A DNA stretch of 64,000 nucleotides, from NCBI GenBank assembly GCA_027490215.1, contig JAIXYO010000032.1, positions 1 through 64,000 on the forward strand, in the 5' to 3' direction. The stretch is from Rubrivivax sp. (GTDB taxonomy: Bacteria; Pseudomonadota; Gammaproteobacteria; Burkholderiales; Burkholderiaceae_C). Positions 11,770-22,839 of this stretch are shown here, piece by piece. The stretch's first letter is position 1. Each line of letters starts with the position of its first letter. Under the pieces are notes generated by a model. It ran no database searches. It had not been told where the DNA came from and worked only from the letters and a program-made list of their open reading frames with translations. The translations under genes and the position numbers were made by a program.

Positions 11770-13515
11770 ATGAAAGCGTCTCAGTTCTTCATTTCCACCT
11801 TGCGAGAGGCGCCGGCAGACGCCGAAGTGGTCAGTCACAAACTGATGCTTCGTGCCGGCTTCATCAAGCGCCTGAGTGCGGGGATCTACAGCTACATGCC
11901 GATGGGGCTTCGGGTCATCCGCAAGGTGGAGGCCATCGTTCGCGAGGAAATGAACAGGGCCGGTGCGATTGAACTGCTCATGCCACTGGTTCAACCTGCC
12001 GAGCTCTGGCAGGAGACCGGACGCTTCGACAAGATGGGCGCCGAATTGATGCGCGTGAAGGATCGCCACGACCGAGACTTCATCATTCAGCCTACCAGCG
12101 AAGAAGTGATCACTGACATCGCGCGGCAGGAACTGCGGAGTTACCGCGCACTGCCCAAGAATTTCTATCACATCCAGACCAAGTTCCGAGACGAGCGTCG
12201 GCCGCGCTTCGGCGTGATGCGAGGTCGCGAATTCACGATGAAGGACGCCTACTCCTTCGATCGTGATGTCGAGTCGGCTGGAAAGAGCTACGACGCGATG
12301 TATGCCGCTTACCAGCGCATCTTCGAGCGCCTGGGCCTGACCTACCGCGCTGTAGCCGCTGATACCGGCGCCATCGGGGGTGATCGGTCTCATGAATTCC
12401 AGGTGATCGCCGACACGGGTGAGGACGCGCTTGCCTACTGCGCTACTTCGGGCTATGCGGCCAATGTCGAACTGGCCGAGGCGCTGCCGTTGATCGCACA
12501 GCGCGGCGCCGCGACACAAACCCTGGTCAAGATATCGACGCCGCGTAAATCAACCTGCGAAGACGTGTCGGTCTTGCTCGGCGTGCCGCTGTCGTCGACG
12601 GTGAAGTCGCTGGTGCTCGCCACCGACGAGGAACTGGCCAACGCTGCTGGTACGTGCACCACGATCTGGCTGCTACTGGTGCGTGGCGATCACAGCCTGA
12701 ACGAAGTCAAGGCAGGCAAGTTGCCGGGTTTGAAGGCCGGGCACCGCTTTGCCACTGCTGCGGAGATTGCGGAGCACTTCGGCTGCAAGCCTGGTTATCT
12801 GGGGCCGGTGGGTGTGAAAGCTTCCGTGAAGGTCATTGCCGACCGCACGGTAGCGGCTATGAGTGACTTCGTTTGTGGCGCCAACGAAGAAGATTTCCAC
12901 CTGACCGGCGTCAATTGGGGCCGCGACTTGCCTGAGCCAGACCTGGTTGCTGATTTGCGAAATGTCCTCGCCGGCGACCCATCGCCAGACGGGCAGGGTG
13001 TGCTTTCTATCCAGCGCGGCATCGAGGTTGGTCACGTGTTTTTCCTCGGCACGAAGTACAGCGAGGCCATGAAGGCGACCTACCTCGACGAAGCCGGCAA
13101 ACCCCGACTGATGGAGATGGGCTGCTACGGCATCGGCGTGACACGCATCCTCGGTGCGGCCATCGAGCAACGCCATGACGATCGCGGGATGATCTGGCCG
13201 GCGGCCATCGCACCGTTCGCTGTGGTGATCTGCCCGGTCGGCTACGACCGATTCCCAGAAGTGAAAGCTGCGGCGCAGGGCTTGTACGCATCGCTAGAGC
13301 GAGCGGGCATCGATGTGATTCTCGACGATCGCGGCGAGCGCCCAGGCGCGATGTTTGCCGACTGGGAACTGATCGGGGTGCCACACCGGGTGGCCATTGG
13401 CGAGCGCAGCCTGAAGGAAGGCAACGTCGAATACCAGGCCCGGCAAGACACGAACTCGACCGCCGTTCGTCTGGACGACGTGGTGGCGCTGCTGCAGAGC
13501 AAGCTGGCGTCATGA
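11770..13515 (+). CDS. proS: Prolyl-tRNA synthetase
   Basis: 581 residues from ATG 11770 ([15 protein letters not shown]). Class II motif 2 is in [17 protein letters not shown]-type sequence and motif 3 in the [14 protein letters not shown] region. Between them lies the YbaK-like editing domain (about 235-400) that removes mis-charged alanine. This is the long bacterial-type enzyme, near the usual 570-580 residues. Its stop overlaps the next gene as ATGA. Confidence 0.98.
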   Translation: MKASQFFISTLREAPADAEVVSHKLMLRAGFIKRLSAGIYSYMPMGLRVIRKVEAIVREEMNRAGAIELLMPLVQPAELWQETGRFDKMGAELMRVKDRHDRDFIIQPTSEEVITDIARQELRSYRALPKNFYHIQTKFRDERRPRFGVMRGREFTMKDAYSFDRDVESAGKSYDAMYAAYQRIFERLGLTYRAVAADTGAIGGDRSHEFQVIADTGEDALAYCATSGYAANVELAEALPLIAQRGAATQTLVKISTPRKSTCEDVSVLLGVPLSSTVKSLVLATDEELANAAGTCTTIWLLLVRGDHSLNEVKAGKLPGLKAGHRFATAAEIAEHFGCKPGYLGPVGVKASVKVIADRTVAAMSDFVCGANEEDFHLTGVNWGRDLPEPDLVADLRNVLAGDPSPDGQGVLSIQRGIEVGHVFFLGTKYSEAMKATYLDEAGKPRLMEMGCYGIGVTRILGAAIEQRHDDRGMIWPAAIAPFAVVICPVGYDRFPEVKAAAQGLYASLERAGIDVILDDRGERPGAMFADWELIGVPHRVAIGERSLKEGNVEYQARQDTNSTAVRLDDVVALLQSKLAS

Positions 13516-14126
13516 CATTCAAGCGCCGCCATCTGCTGTTAGCGGGTCTGGCCGGCGCCGTCCCTTGGCCCGCGGCGCATGCCGGCGGACAGGTCGAGGA
13601 GCCCCTGGCCGATGCGGTGCGATCGGCGCTATCGGCTGCGGTGCATGATGCTGCACCGCCCACCCCCCACTTCGACACCACCGAACAAAGGCTCGCCTAC
13701 CTGCGTTGGCTGGGCGCGGCGAGCGATCGCCTCAAGGCACGCACGCCGCATTACGACGCCCGCATCGAGTTCCTGCAGACTGTCTGGTACGAAAGCAAGC
13801 GCAAGGGGCTGGATCCGTCACTGGTGCTGGCGCTGATCCAGGTCGAAAGCGGTTTTCGAAAGTACGCTATCAGCCGAGTTGGAGCGCGCGGCTACATGCA
13901 GGTGATGCCGTTCTGGGCACGCTTGATTGGGGATGGCGACGTGAGTCGGCTGTTCCACATGCAGACCAACCTCCGGTTCGGCTGCGTGATCCTGCGGCAT
14001 TACCTCGACACCGAACGCGGCGATCAGTTCCTGGCGCTCGGCCGCTACAACGGTAGCCGAGGCCAAGCCAAGTACCCCAATATGGTGTTCGGTGCCCGCA
14101 GGCAGTGGGACGTGAGCTTGGCTTGA
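13512..14126 (+). CDS. Exported lytic transglycosylase (SLT domain)
   Basis: 204 residues. An Arg-rich start ([24 protein letters not shown]) looks like a cleavable signal peptide. The goose-lysozyme-like SLT domain occupies about 85-195, with the catalytic glutamate in [10 protein letters not shown] and the family sequence [12 protein letters not shown]. It cleaves peptidoglycan in the periplasm with 1,6-anhydro product. It overlaps proS by four bases, so it is probably coupled. Confidence 0.92.
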   Translation: MTFKRRHLLLAGLAGAVPWPAAHAGGQVEEPLADAVRSALSAAVHDAAPPTPHFDTTEQRLAYLRWLGAASDRLKARTPHYDARIEFLQTVWYESKRKGLDPSLVLALIQVESGFRKYAISRVGARGYMQVMPFWARLIGDGDVSRLFHMQTNLRFGCVILRHYLDTERGDQFLALGRYNGSRGQAKYPNMVFGARRQWDVSLA

Positions 14127-14136
14127 TCAGGCTTGA

Positions 14137-14718
14137 TCACAAGCCTGTCCAAGAGCGCGGTGCAGCGGCATTGATGCCAATCAATGCAAGGACACGTTCG
14201 ACGGTGTCGTCCACCAGTTCATCAATGGACTTCGGCTTCAGATAGAAGGCGGGCAATGGCGGAAAGATGATGCCGCCCATCTCGGTCACCGCCGTCATGT
14301 TGCGCAGGTGCGCCAAGTTGAACGGGGTTTCACGAACCATCAGCACCAGCCGACGACGTTCCTTCAGCGTGACATCGGCTGCGCGCGTCAGCAGGTTGTC
14401 GGACAGGCCATGGGCAACTGCCGCCAGCGTCTTCATCGAGCATGGAGCGACTACCATGGCCTCGGTGGCGAACGACCCACTGGCAATCGCGGCGCCAACG
14501 TCGGCGGGGCTGTAGGCGACATCTGCAAGGCGCTCCAGCCCCTTGCGGTCCAGCCCGACTTCGTGGTGAACGTTCAACACGCCCGCAGGCGTCACGACAA
14601 GATGGGTCTCGCAGCCCGATTCCCGGCAACGCTCCAACAGGCGCACAGCGTAAACCGCGCCGGTGGCGCCGGAAACACCGATCACCAACCGAGGCCGCTG
14701 ACCTGCGGTCGCGATCAT
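14137..14718 (-). CDS. ubiX: Flavin prenyltransferase UbiX
   Basis: 193 residues from ATG 14718 (MIATAGQRPRLVIGVSGATGA). The flavin-binding GVSGATGAVYAVRLLE, the CSMKTLAAVAHG motif and the RRLVLMVRETPFN segment are typical. UbiX attaches dimethylallyl to FMN to make the prenyl-FMN cofactor of UbiD decarboxylase in ubiquinone synthesis. It follows grxD by 35 bases. Confidence 0.96.
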   Translation of the reverse strand: MIATAGQRPRLVIGVSGATGAVYAVRLLERCRESGCETHLVVTPAGVLNVHHEVGLDRKGLERLADVAYSPADVGAAIASGSFATEAMVVAPCSMKTLAAVAHGLSDNLLTRAADVTLKERRRLVLMVRETPFNLAHLRNMTAVTEMGGIIFPPLPAFYLKPKSIDELVDDTVERVLALIGINAAAPRSWTGL

Positions 14719-14753
14719 GGGCAACGCGATCTGCGTGGAGGTCCGGTCAGCAA

Positions 14754-15062
14754 TCAGCTCTTCAGCAAGGGTGCCAGTTCGCCCGCTTCGAACATTTCGG
14801 CCATGATGTCCGAGCCGCCGACGAATTCGCCCTTGATATACAGCTGCGGGATGGTCGGCCAATTGGCGTAGCCCTTGATGCCCTGACGGATCTCCTCGTC
14901 TTCCAGCACGTTGACGGTCGTCACGCCCGTGGCGCCGCAGGCCTTCAGGATCTGTATGGCGCGCCCCGAGAAACCGCACATCGGGAATTGAGCGGTTCCC
15001 TTCATGAACAGAACCACGTCGTGTCCCTTGACGAGATCATCGATGCGTTTATTGACGTCGCT
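14754..15062 (-). CDS. grxD: Monothiol glutaredoxin, Grx4/GrxD type
   Basis: 102 residues from GTG 15062. The active-site motif is CGFS (FPMCGFSGRA), with WPTIPQLYIKGEFVGGSDI for glutathione and cluster binding. Such proteins carry [2Fe-2S] clusters for iron-sulfur trafficking. GAGGAG lies 7 bases before the GTG, while an upstream in-frame ATG at 15086 has no ribosome-binding site, so GTG is preferred. Confidence 0.95.
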   Translation of the reverse strand, partial: SDVNKRIDDLVKGHDVVLFMKGTAQFPMCGFSGRAIQILKACGATGVTTVNVLEDEEIRQGIKGYANWPTIPQLYIKGEFVGGSDIMAEMFEAGELAPLLKS

Positions 15063-15154
15063 CACGGTGTCGCTCCTCAATGACATGTTTTGTGACGGGC
15101 GAGATTACACGAGAACGCGCGCCGGTTGCCCGGGCCAGGGCGTTCGCCCTCGCT

Positions 15155-15799
15155 TCAGAACGAGTAAGACACCCCGATTTGTATCAATGGGGAAAGACGC
15201 AGGTCGCGGACCATGTCGTCGATGCCTTGGCCGCCCGACAGCGCACTGCCGAACTTGACTGCCGACTGCGGACTGCGGGCCATCAGACCCAGATCAGCGC
15301 GAAATCCCCAACCTGTGCGGATGGGCAGATCGGTGTAGCCCAGTCCGACGTAGGGCACGGGGATGACGTCGTCGTTCTGTGCCGACCAGCCGCTGGCGAG
15401 GGTACGTCCAGACAGGCCTGACAGCGACGATGCGAAAGCCGATCCGCGGCGCGAAGATGAGCTTGCTGCTGTGCTGCGCGGCGTGACCAGCAGTCCACCA
15501 GTGGCGCGCAAACCACCGGCGGAAACCGGCCCTGGGTCGGGATCGACTCCCCAGTCAAAGTAGTAGTCGCGCAGCACAGCCAGGCCGCGAAGCGGGCTGC
15601 GGGCTGGGTTGGCGATGAGGTTGTAGGGATCGATGTGGCGACGCCCGTTCAGTCCCTGACTCAACTCGATGCGCGCTTGCCACCGACCATGAAACCAGCT
15701 CGAGTCGGATGCCCGGAGCCCGTTGCCGTCCACGGACCATGCGGGCATGCAGGAGCCCACCAGTGCCACGAGGACGATATGACCGTATCGAATGCGCAT
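15155..15799 (-). CDS. Exported, outer-membrane-like protein of unknown function
   Basis: 214 residues. It starts with a signal peptide (MRIRYGHIVLVALVGSCMPAWS) and ends IQIGVSYSF, with a terminal phenylalanine as in outer-membrane beta-barrels. Alternating hydrophobic stretches (VPYVGLGYTDLPIRTGWGFRADLGL) look like beta-strands. A serine-rich region lies near 110-125. I cannot name the family precisely. It sits alone between grxD and prmC, with 92- and 170-base gaps that hold no other gene I can support. Confidence 0.75.
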   Translation of the reverse strand: MRIRYGHIVLVALVGSCMPAWSVDGNGLRASDSSWFHGRWQARIELSQGLNGRRHIDPYNLIANPARSPLRGLAVLRDYYFDWGVDPDPGPVSAGGLRATGGLLVTPRSTAASSSSRRGSAFASSLSGLSGRTLASGWSAQNDDVIPVPYVGLGYTDLPIRTGWGFRADLGLMARSPQSAVKFGSALSGGQGIDDMVRDLRLSPLIQIGVSYSF

Positions 15800-15969
15800 G
15801 GCCGTGCTCCCGAAGTCAACGAACTGGAAAGCCTCCCATGGATCCTACGACGTGAATCGCTTGCGGGCGAGCCGCTGTTGCGCAATCCCTCACGAGTCGC
15901 GAACGGCTGGATGACAAGACCACCGTCGCGCGTGGCGTTCTCGCCACGCCGACCTCAGCGCTGCACTCT

Positions 15970-16836
15970 TTAGCTACAGCGAGCCCCTGTGCAGCGCTCC
16001 ATCCCCGCCAGATCGCACCGAGTTTCCGCTTCAGCAAATCCTGCTTGCTGCAGTCGTTGGCGCACCGCGGCGCCCTGGTCATGGCCGTGCTCCAACAGCA
16101 GCCAGCCGCCCGGATGCAGCGCCGAGGCCGCGCCATCGATCAGTCGATGCAGGTCCGCCAGGCCGTGCTCGGTGGCCACCAAGGCACTGTGCGGTTCGTA
16201 GCGCAGCGGGATCAGGTGGGGGTCCTCAGGCGCCACATAGGGTGGGTTCGCCAGCGCGAGGTGGAAGCGCTGTCCCACCACAGCCGACCACCAGTCCCCC
16301 TGGGCCAGGGTGATCGGCAGGTGAAGCGCCTCTGCGTTGCAGCGTGCGACGTCCAGCGCGGGTGCGCTGGCATCGACCGCGGTCACCCTGGCGGCAGCGC
16401 ACTGGTGCTGGATTGCCAGCGCGATCGCACCACTGCCGCAGCCCAGGTCAACGACGCTCGGTGCGCTTACCGTTGCAAGTCGATCAGCCAGCACCTCCAG
16501 CCCCCACTCGACCAGCAATTCGGTCTCTGGCCGAGGGATCAACACCTGTGGTCCGACCTGCAGGGTGAGCCCGCAGAACTCTGCTTGCCCCAGCAAGTAA
16601 GCCAGCGGCTCCCCAGCGCGGCGGCGGTCCAGCCATTGCGCAAGCTGCGTAGCTTGCACAACGCTCAGCACGGTCTGGTCATGGGCGATCAGCCAGCTTC
16701 GAGGTTGTTGCAGCAGATGCGCCAGCATCAGCTGAGCGTCGAGCCGCTCCACGCCGGCAGTGCGAGCGGCTGTCAGTGCCTGTGCGATGGTTACGCCTGC
16801 AGACAAGGCAGCCGAGGGCGCTTGTGGTTCATTCAC
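15970..16836 (-). CDS. prmC: Release factor glutamine methyltransferase
   Basis: 288 residues. The SAM-binding motif is [15 protein letters not shown] and the catalytic motif is NPPY ([14 protein letters not shown]). It methylates the glutamine of the GGQ motif in release factors RF1 and RF2. Its start overlaps the prfA stop as ATGA (16833-16836), which couples the enzyme to its substrate gene. Confidence 0.97.
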   Translation of the reverse strand: MNEPQAPSAALSAGVTIAQALTAARTAGVERLDAQLMLAHLLQQPRSWLIAHDQTVLSVVQATQLAQWLDRRRAGEPLAYLLGQAEFCGLTLQVGPQVLIPRPETELLVEWGLEVLADRLATVSAPSVVDLGCGSGAIALAIQHQCAAARVTAVDASAPALDVARCNAEALHLPITLAQGDWWSAVVGQRFHLALANPPYVAPEDPHLIPLRYEPHSALVATEHGLADLHRLIDGAASALHPGGWLLLEHGHDQGAAVRQRLQQAGFAEAETRCDLAGMERCTGARCS

Positions 16837-17930
16837 AGACCGCCGCTTTCCAGCAAGGCCAGCTGCTCCGCCGCGCTGGCTGCCTGCAGGGCCGTGATGA
16901 CCTCGTCCAGGTCACCGTCGATGATGGCCTGTAGCTTGTACAGCGTCAGGTTGATGCGGTGATCGGTCAGCCGCCCCTGCGGGAAGTTGTAGGTTCGGAT
17001 CCGGTCGCTGCGGTCGCCGCTGCCGATCAGGCCCCTGCGCGTGGCCGCGTCTTTTTCGGCGCGCTCCTGGCGGTCCTTGTCGCGAAGGCGCGCTGCCAGC
17101 ACCGCCATCGCTTTCGCCTTGTTGCGGTGCTGCGATCGGTCGTCCTGGCATTCGGCGACCAGCCCGGTCGGCAGGTGGGTGATGCGGATCGCGCTGTCGG
17201 TCTTGTTGACGTGCTGGCCGCCGGCGCCGCTGGCGCGGAAGGTGTCGATCCGCAAATCAGCCGGGTTCAACTGAACTTCCTCGGCTTCGTCGGGTTCCGG
17301 CAGCACGGCGACCGTGCACGCGCTGGTATGTATACGGCCCTGCGTTTCCGTGACCGGCACGCGCTGCACCCGGTGCCCGCCGGACTCGAATTTCAGGCGC
17401 GCATAGACACCGTCGCCCTCGATGCGGATCACCACCTCCTTGTAGCCGCCGAGGTCGGACACACTCTCCGACATCACTTCAGTGCGCCAGCCCTGGTGTT
17501 CGGCGTGGCGCAGGTACATGCGCGCGATGTCGGCGGCAAACAGCGCCGATTCGTCGCCACCGGTACCGGCACGAATCTCGATGAACGCATTCCGTGCGTC
17601 GTCCGGGTCGCGAGGCAGCAGCGCGGTCTGAAGCGCCTCGTGCAAGCGATCGATCTCGGCGGTCGCGCTGGCGAGCTCGTCTCGCGCAAATCCAGCCATG
17701 TCCGGGTCGTCGTCGGCGCGCTCGAGGATGGCCTGCGCGGCTGCAGAATCGTGTTCGCGGGCCTCGTATTGTCGAAACAGATCGACGACGCCACCGACTT
17801 CGGCGTACTCGCGGTTGACCGCGCGAAAGCGGTTCATGTCGTTCGACAGCGCAGGGTCGTTCAGCGTGGCTTGCAACTCATTGAGTCGCAAGGTCAGGCG
17901 TTCGAGCTGTTGTCGAAGAGAGTCTTTCAT
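16833..17930 (-). CDS. prfA: Peptide chain release factor 1
   Basis: 365 residues. The GGQ motif is in [20 protein letters not shown]; the stop-codon-reading region has the [20 protein letters not shown] segment preceding it. RF1 ends translation at UAA and UAG. It lies between hemA (87-base gap) and prmC (overlap), the usual order in proteobacteria. Confidence 0.98.
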   Translation of the reverse strand: MKDSLRQQLERLTLRLNELQATLNDPALSNDMNRFRAVNREYAEVGGVVDLFRQYEAREHDSAAAQAILERADDDPDMAGFARDELASATAEIDRLHEALQTALLPRDPDDARNAFIEIRAGTGGDESALFAADIARMYLRHAEHQGWRTEVMSESVSDLGGYKEVVIRIEGDGVYARLKFESGGHRVQRVPVTETQGRIHTSACTVAVLPEPDEAEEVQLNPADLRIDTFRASGAGGQHVNKTDSAIRITHLPTGLVAECQDDRSQHRNKAKAMAVLAARLRDKDRQERAEKDAATRRGLIGSGDRSDRIRTYNFPQGRLTDHRINLTLYKLQAIIDGDLDEVITALQAASAAEQLALLESGGL

Positions 17931-18017
17931 GGGGTTTCCGAGGCACTGCCGAAGCGCGATGGCGGTGGCAGCGTGCAGACACGCTCAGCGCCATCGTCCG
18001 ATGCGGTGACGCGCTGG

Positions 18018-19337
18018 CTACAACAAGGCGTCGGTATCGCGGCCGGGCACTGGCGCCGTTGGCTCGGCCCTGCTGGAACCCGGGCCATTGCGCAGGAACA
18101 GCCGTGACACGGTGTGCGTCAATTCGGCACGGTGCTCGCTGGCGGTGGAATTCAATTCGACCATCGCACCGTGCAACAGCTTCTGGGTCAGTCCACGTGA
18201 CATGGACTCGAGCACTGCGTCGATGCTCTCGCCCTTGGCGATCAATTTGCGTGCACGGGCAATTTCGCTGGCGCGCCACTCGTCGGCCTGCGCGTTCAGC
18301 GCCTGAATCAACGGCACTGTGCCTCGCTGTCCCAGCCAGTTGACGAAGCCCTGGACGCCCGTCTCGATGATGGCTTCGGCCTGCTGCACCGCCGCCTGTC
18401 GCTTTTCGCCAGCGATCTGCACCAGCGATGACAGATCGTCGACGGTGTACAGGTAAACGTCGGACAGGCGGCTGACTTCGGGCTCGATGTCACGCGGAAC
18501 CGCCAGATCGACCATGAAAATCGGCCGGCGCTTGCGCGCCTTCAGCGCACGTTCGACTGCGCCCAGGCCGATGATCGGCAGCGTGCTGGCAGTGCATGAA
18601 ATCACCACATCGAACTCGGCCAAGCGTTGCGGAAGATCTGCCAGTGGCAACACTTCGGCGTTGAATTTGCTCGCAAGCTTCTCGCCGCGCTCGCGTGTGC
18701 GGTTGGCCAAGGCCATCGAACGCGGCTTCTTCGCGGCGAAGTGCGTGGCAACGAGTTCGATCATCTCACCCGCGCCAACGAACAGCACCTTGAGTTCGCT
18801 CAGGTCCTCGAACAACTGAGAGGCCAGCCTCACTGAAGCCGCTGCCATGCTGATCGAATGGGAGCCGATCTCTGTTGAGGTGCGCACTTCCTTGGCGACC
18901 GCGAACGAGCGCTGGAACATCTGGTGCAAGGTGGTGCCCAGCGTCCCTGCGGTGTCGGCTTCGCGCACCGCCTGCTTCATCTGGCCGAGGATCTGTGGTT
19001 CGCCAAGGACCATCGAGTCAAGCCCGCTGGCGACACGGAAGGCGTGACGCGCGGCGGCCTCGTTTTCCAGCACGTAGGCATGTTCACGCAGCGCTGCACC
19101 GGACATGCCGCCCACTTCAGCCAGCCAGTCGAAAGCCGGGGCCACCAGTCCGGCGTCTGCGCCGACATAGAGTTCGGTGCGATTGCAGGTCGAGACCAGC
19201 GCGGCCTCTGGTGATCGCTGCAGCCGCTGGCGGAAAGCACGCAGTGTCGGCGCCAGCTGCTCGGCCGAAAATGCGAAGCGACCGCGCAGATCCAGCGGCG
19301 CGGTGGCGTGGTTCAGTCCGAGAGTGAAGACGCTCAT
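18018..19337 (-). CDS. hemA: Glutamyl-tRNA reductase
   Basis: 439 residues. The catalytic cysteine is C51 in STCNRTELYVGA. The NADPH-binding domain follows with VLFVGAGEMIELVA, and the C-terminal dimerisation domain has many charged helices. The enzyme makes glutamate-1-semialdehyde for haem synthesis. The last about 25 residues (rich in Pro and Ser) extend beyond the conserved domain. hemA heads the hemA-prfA-prmC run. Confidence 0.98.
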   Translation of the reverse strand: MSVFTLGLNHATAPLDLRGRFAFSAEQLAPTLRAFRQRLQRSPEAALVSTCNRTELYVGADAGLVAPAFDWLAEVGGMSGAALREHAYVLENEAAARHAFRVASGLDSMVLGEPQILGQMKQAVREADTAGTLGTTLHQMFQRSFAVAKEVRTSTEIGSHSISMAAASVRLASQLFEDLSELKVLFVGAGEMIELVATHFAAKKPRSMALANRTRERGEKLASKFNAEVLPLADLPQRLAEFDVVISCTASTLPIIGLGAVERALKARKRRPIFMVDLAVPRDIEPEVSRLSDVYLYTVDDLSSLVQIAGEKRQAAVQQAEAIIETGVQGFVNWLGQRGTVPLIQALNAQADEWRASEIARARKLIAKGESIDAVLESMSRGLTQKLLHGAMVELNSTASEHRAELTHTVSRLFLRNGPGSSRAEPTAPVPGRDTDALL

Positions 19338-19429
19338 ATCTGTCAGGCAAAATTTACAGCAATTCGCAGTTCACGCCCAGCCTGAAACACCCGAAGCGCT
19401 GCGGTCCCTCGCGATGAACCGACTGCACC

Positions 19430-19702
19430 ATGAATTTTTTCGACCTTTTCTGGCACATCTGCGATTTTGCTGCACCTGCGATTTTGCTGGGCGTGATCAG
19501 TGCCACGGCCGCCAAGTGGCTGTGGCGCGGCCCGTTGCGCACCGTCCCCTGGATCCATCTCGGGTGCTCCGCGGCGGCGGCCAGTTTGCTTGCATGCATC
19601 GCCGGACTGGTCATCACCGGCCGCGATGGCAAGATGGTCACATATGCCACGATGGTGCTGGCTTGCGCTATCAGCCTTTGGTGGCGCATGCGCGGCCGCT
19701 GA
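19430..19702 (+). CDS. Small membrane protein of unknown function
   Basis: 90 residues with three hydrophobic segments, near 11-28, 43-62 and 67-85, and an Arg-rich C-terminal end (WWRMRGR). It starts MNFFDLFWHICDFAAP. I recognise it as resembling a small conserved protein often next to hemA in Burkholderiales, but its function is unknown. It is divergent from hemA and convergent with miaB, with 17 bases before the miaB stop. Confidence 0.7.
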   Translation: MNFFDLFWHICDFAAPAILLGVISATAAKWLWRGPLRTVPWIHLGCSAAAASLLACIAGLVITGRDGKMVTYATMVLACAISLWWRMRGR

Positions 19703-19719
19703 ACGCCTGAGCCCATGGG

Positions 19720-21060
19720 TCAGGCGACCACCGCTTCGCCGCGCAGCGAATTCGGATTGGCCTGCGTCACCGTCACGTCGATCAATGAGCCGATCAGTCG
19801 CGACGGGCCCTTGAAATTGACCTTGCGATTGCACACCGTGCGGCCCATCAGTTCGTCGGGGTCTTTGCGCGACGGCCCTTCGACCAGGATGCGCTGACGG
19901 CTGCCGACCATGGCCTGGCTGATGCGCTGCGCGTTGGCCTCGATGGTGGTCTGCAGGTGCTGCAGCCTTTGCAGCTTGATGGTCTGAGGCGTGTCGTCTT
20001 GGAGATTGGCCGCTGGCGTACCTGGCCGCGGGCTGTAGACGAAGCTGAAACTCGTGTCGAAGCCGACGTCATCGATCAGCTTCATCATCTTGGCGAAGTC
20101 ATCCTCGGTCTCGCCGGGAAAGCCCACGATGAAGTCGCTGGACAGGCTTAGCTGCGGCCGCACCGCGCGTAGCTTGCGCACCGTGCTCTTGTATTCCATG
20201 GCGGTATAGCCGCGCTTCATCGCCATCAGGATGCGGTCGCTGCCGTGTTGCACCGGCAGGTGCAGGTGGTCCACGAGCTGCGGCACTTTCGCGTAGACGT
20301 CGATCAGCCGCTGCGTGAACTCGTTCGGGTGGCTGGTGGTGTAGCGGATGCGCTCGATGCCGGGGATCTCGGCCACGTACTCGATCAGCAATGCGAAATC
20401 AGCGATTTCGCCGCTGGTGCCCATGGCCCCGCGGTAGGCGTTGACGTTCTGGCCCAGCAGCGTGATCTCCTTGACGCCCTGGTCGACCAGGCCGGCCACC
20501 TCGACCAGCACATCGTCGAACGGCCGTGACACCTCTTCGCCACGCGTGTAAGGCACGACGCAATAGCTGCAGTACTTCGAGCAGCCTTCCATGATCGAGA
20601 CATACGCGCTGCCGCCTTCGACACGTGCCGGTGGCAGGTGATCGAACTTCTCGATCTCGGGGAAACTGATGTCGACCTGTGCTCGCTGCTGGTCAGCGCG
20701 GCGGTTCAGCAGCTCGGGCAGGCGGTGCAGCGTCTGCGGTCCGAACACCACGTCCACATAGGGTGCGCGCTCGATGATGGCTGCGCCTTCCTGGCTGGCC
20801 ACGCAGCCCCCGACACCGATCAGCACGCCCTTGGCCTTCAGGTGCTTGACGCGTCCGAGGTCGCTGAATACCTTTTCTTGTGCTTTCTCGCGCACCGAGC
20901 AGGTGTTGAAGAGAATCAGGTCGGCCTGGTCCACGTCTGCCGTCGGCTCATAGCCCTGCGCCTCGTGCAGCACGTCCACCATCTTGTCCGAGTCGTACTC
21001 GTTCATCTGGCAGCCGAAGGTCTTGATGAATACCTTCTTGGCGACAACGGGCGCACTCAT
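19720..21060 (-). CDS. miaB: tRNA-2-methylthio-N6-dimethylallyladenosine synthase
   Basis: 446 residues from ATG 21060. The N-terminal UPF0004 domain begins [17 protein letters not shown] and includes the NTCSVREKA cysteine; the radical SAM domain has C-X3-C-X2-C in [17 protein letters not shown]; a C-terminal TRAM domain is near 380-440. It holds two [4Fe-4S] clusters and thiomethylates A37 of tRNAs. Its start overlaps the stop of the upstream exported-protein gene as ATGA. Confidence 0.98.
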   Translation of the reverse strand: MSAPVVAKKVFIKTFGCQMNEYDSDKMVDVLHEAQGYEPTADVDQADLILFNTCSVREKAQEKVFSDLGRVKHLKAKGVLIGVGGCVASQEGAAIIERAPYVDVVFGPQTLHRLPELLNRRADQQRAQVDISFPEIEKFDHLPPARVEGGSAYVSIMEGCSKYCSYCVVPYTRGEEVSRPFDDVLVEVAGLVDQGVKEITLLGQNVNAYRGAMGTSGEIADFALLIEYVAEIPGIERIRYTTSHPNEFTQRLIDVYAKVPQLVDHLHLPVQHGSDRILMAMKRGYTAMEYKSTVRKLRAVRPQLSLSSDFIVGFPGETEDDFAKMMKLIDDVGFDTSFSFVYSPRPGTPAANLQDDTPQTIKLQRLQHLQTTIEANAQRISQAMVGSRQRILVEGPSRKDPDELMGRTVCNRKVNFKGPSRLIGSLIDVTVTQANPNSLRGEAVVA

Positions 21061-21446
21061 GGCTTGGTCCAGGTCTGCGTCGCAGGGTTGAAGTTCCAGG
21101 CCTGGCGCTCTTCGACGGTTTTCGGCCACGGCTTTGTTTTGCGCTCAGCCTCGCGAAGGATCCAGAGCTCCTTGATCATCCCGGTGGTGTCTTCAATCGT
21201 GTAATGCACGGTGTGGCTGCTGCCCGTCAATGTGGTCGGCAACACCAGCAAGTTATTGGTGCCGTGCAGACGCGCGCCGGGCGCTAACAGCGCCGGGGCG
21301 CCATTGAGCATCACCGCGGGTGGTCCGCTGAAAGCCACCACTCCGCGCAGCGCCGTCAGCGGAAACTCGCGCGCCAATTCCTGCGACCCAGCTGGCGCCG
21401 CGATGGCAATCATCAGAGCGGAGAACAAAGCGCGACGGCGGTCCAT
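21057..21446 (-). CDS. Exported protein of unknown function coupled to miaB
   Basis: 129 residues from ATG 21446 (an ATG at 21458 would add four). The signal peptide is [21 protein letters not shown]. The mature part has a beta-rich segment ([22 protein letters not shown]) and ends [13 protein letters not shown]. No catalytic motif is visible. The arrangement directly upstream of miaB with an ATGA overlap suggests cotranscription; a role in tRNA modification is not implied. Confidence 0.75.
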   Translation of the reverse strand: MDRRRALFSALMIAIAAPAGSQELAREFPLTALRGVVAFSGPPAVMLNGAPALLAPGARLHGTNNLLVLPTTLTGSSHTVHYTIEDTTGMIKELWILREAERKTKPWPKTVEERQAWNFNPATQTWTKP

Positions 21447-21562
21447 GGCAGCTTCCATTGGCGGTGGTGTACTTCGGCACGGGCAGTGGACCTGGGGTCG
21501 CCGCCCTGCCGCACAAACAAAAACGGCTCCGTGTCGTGAAGACGCGGAGCCGGTCGGGAATC

Positions 21563-21639
<77 letters not shown>

Positions 21640-21756
21640 TCAAGCCCTCGATTATAGCCGGCTGCGGGCGGTTGCGGCGCTGGTCTGGCTGCGCCGCGCG
21701 CCACTCTGATGCGGTTCCTTCCAGCGATTCAATCGCGCTCGCCCGACGTCCCACGC

Positions 21757-22821
<1,065 letters not shown>

Positions 22822-22839
22822 GGGTGGCGCGGCGAGCGT

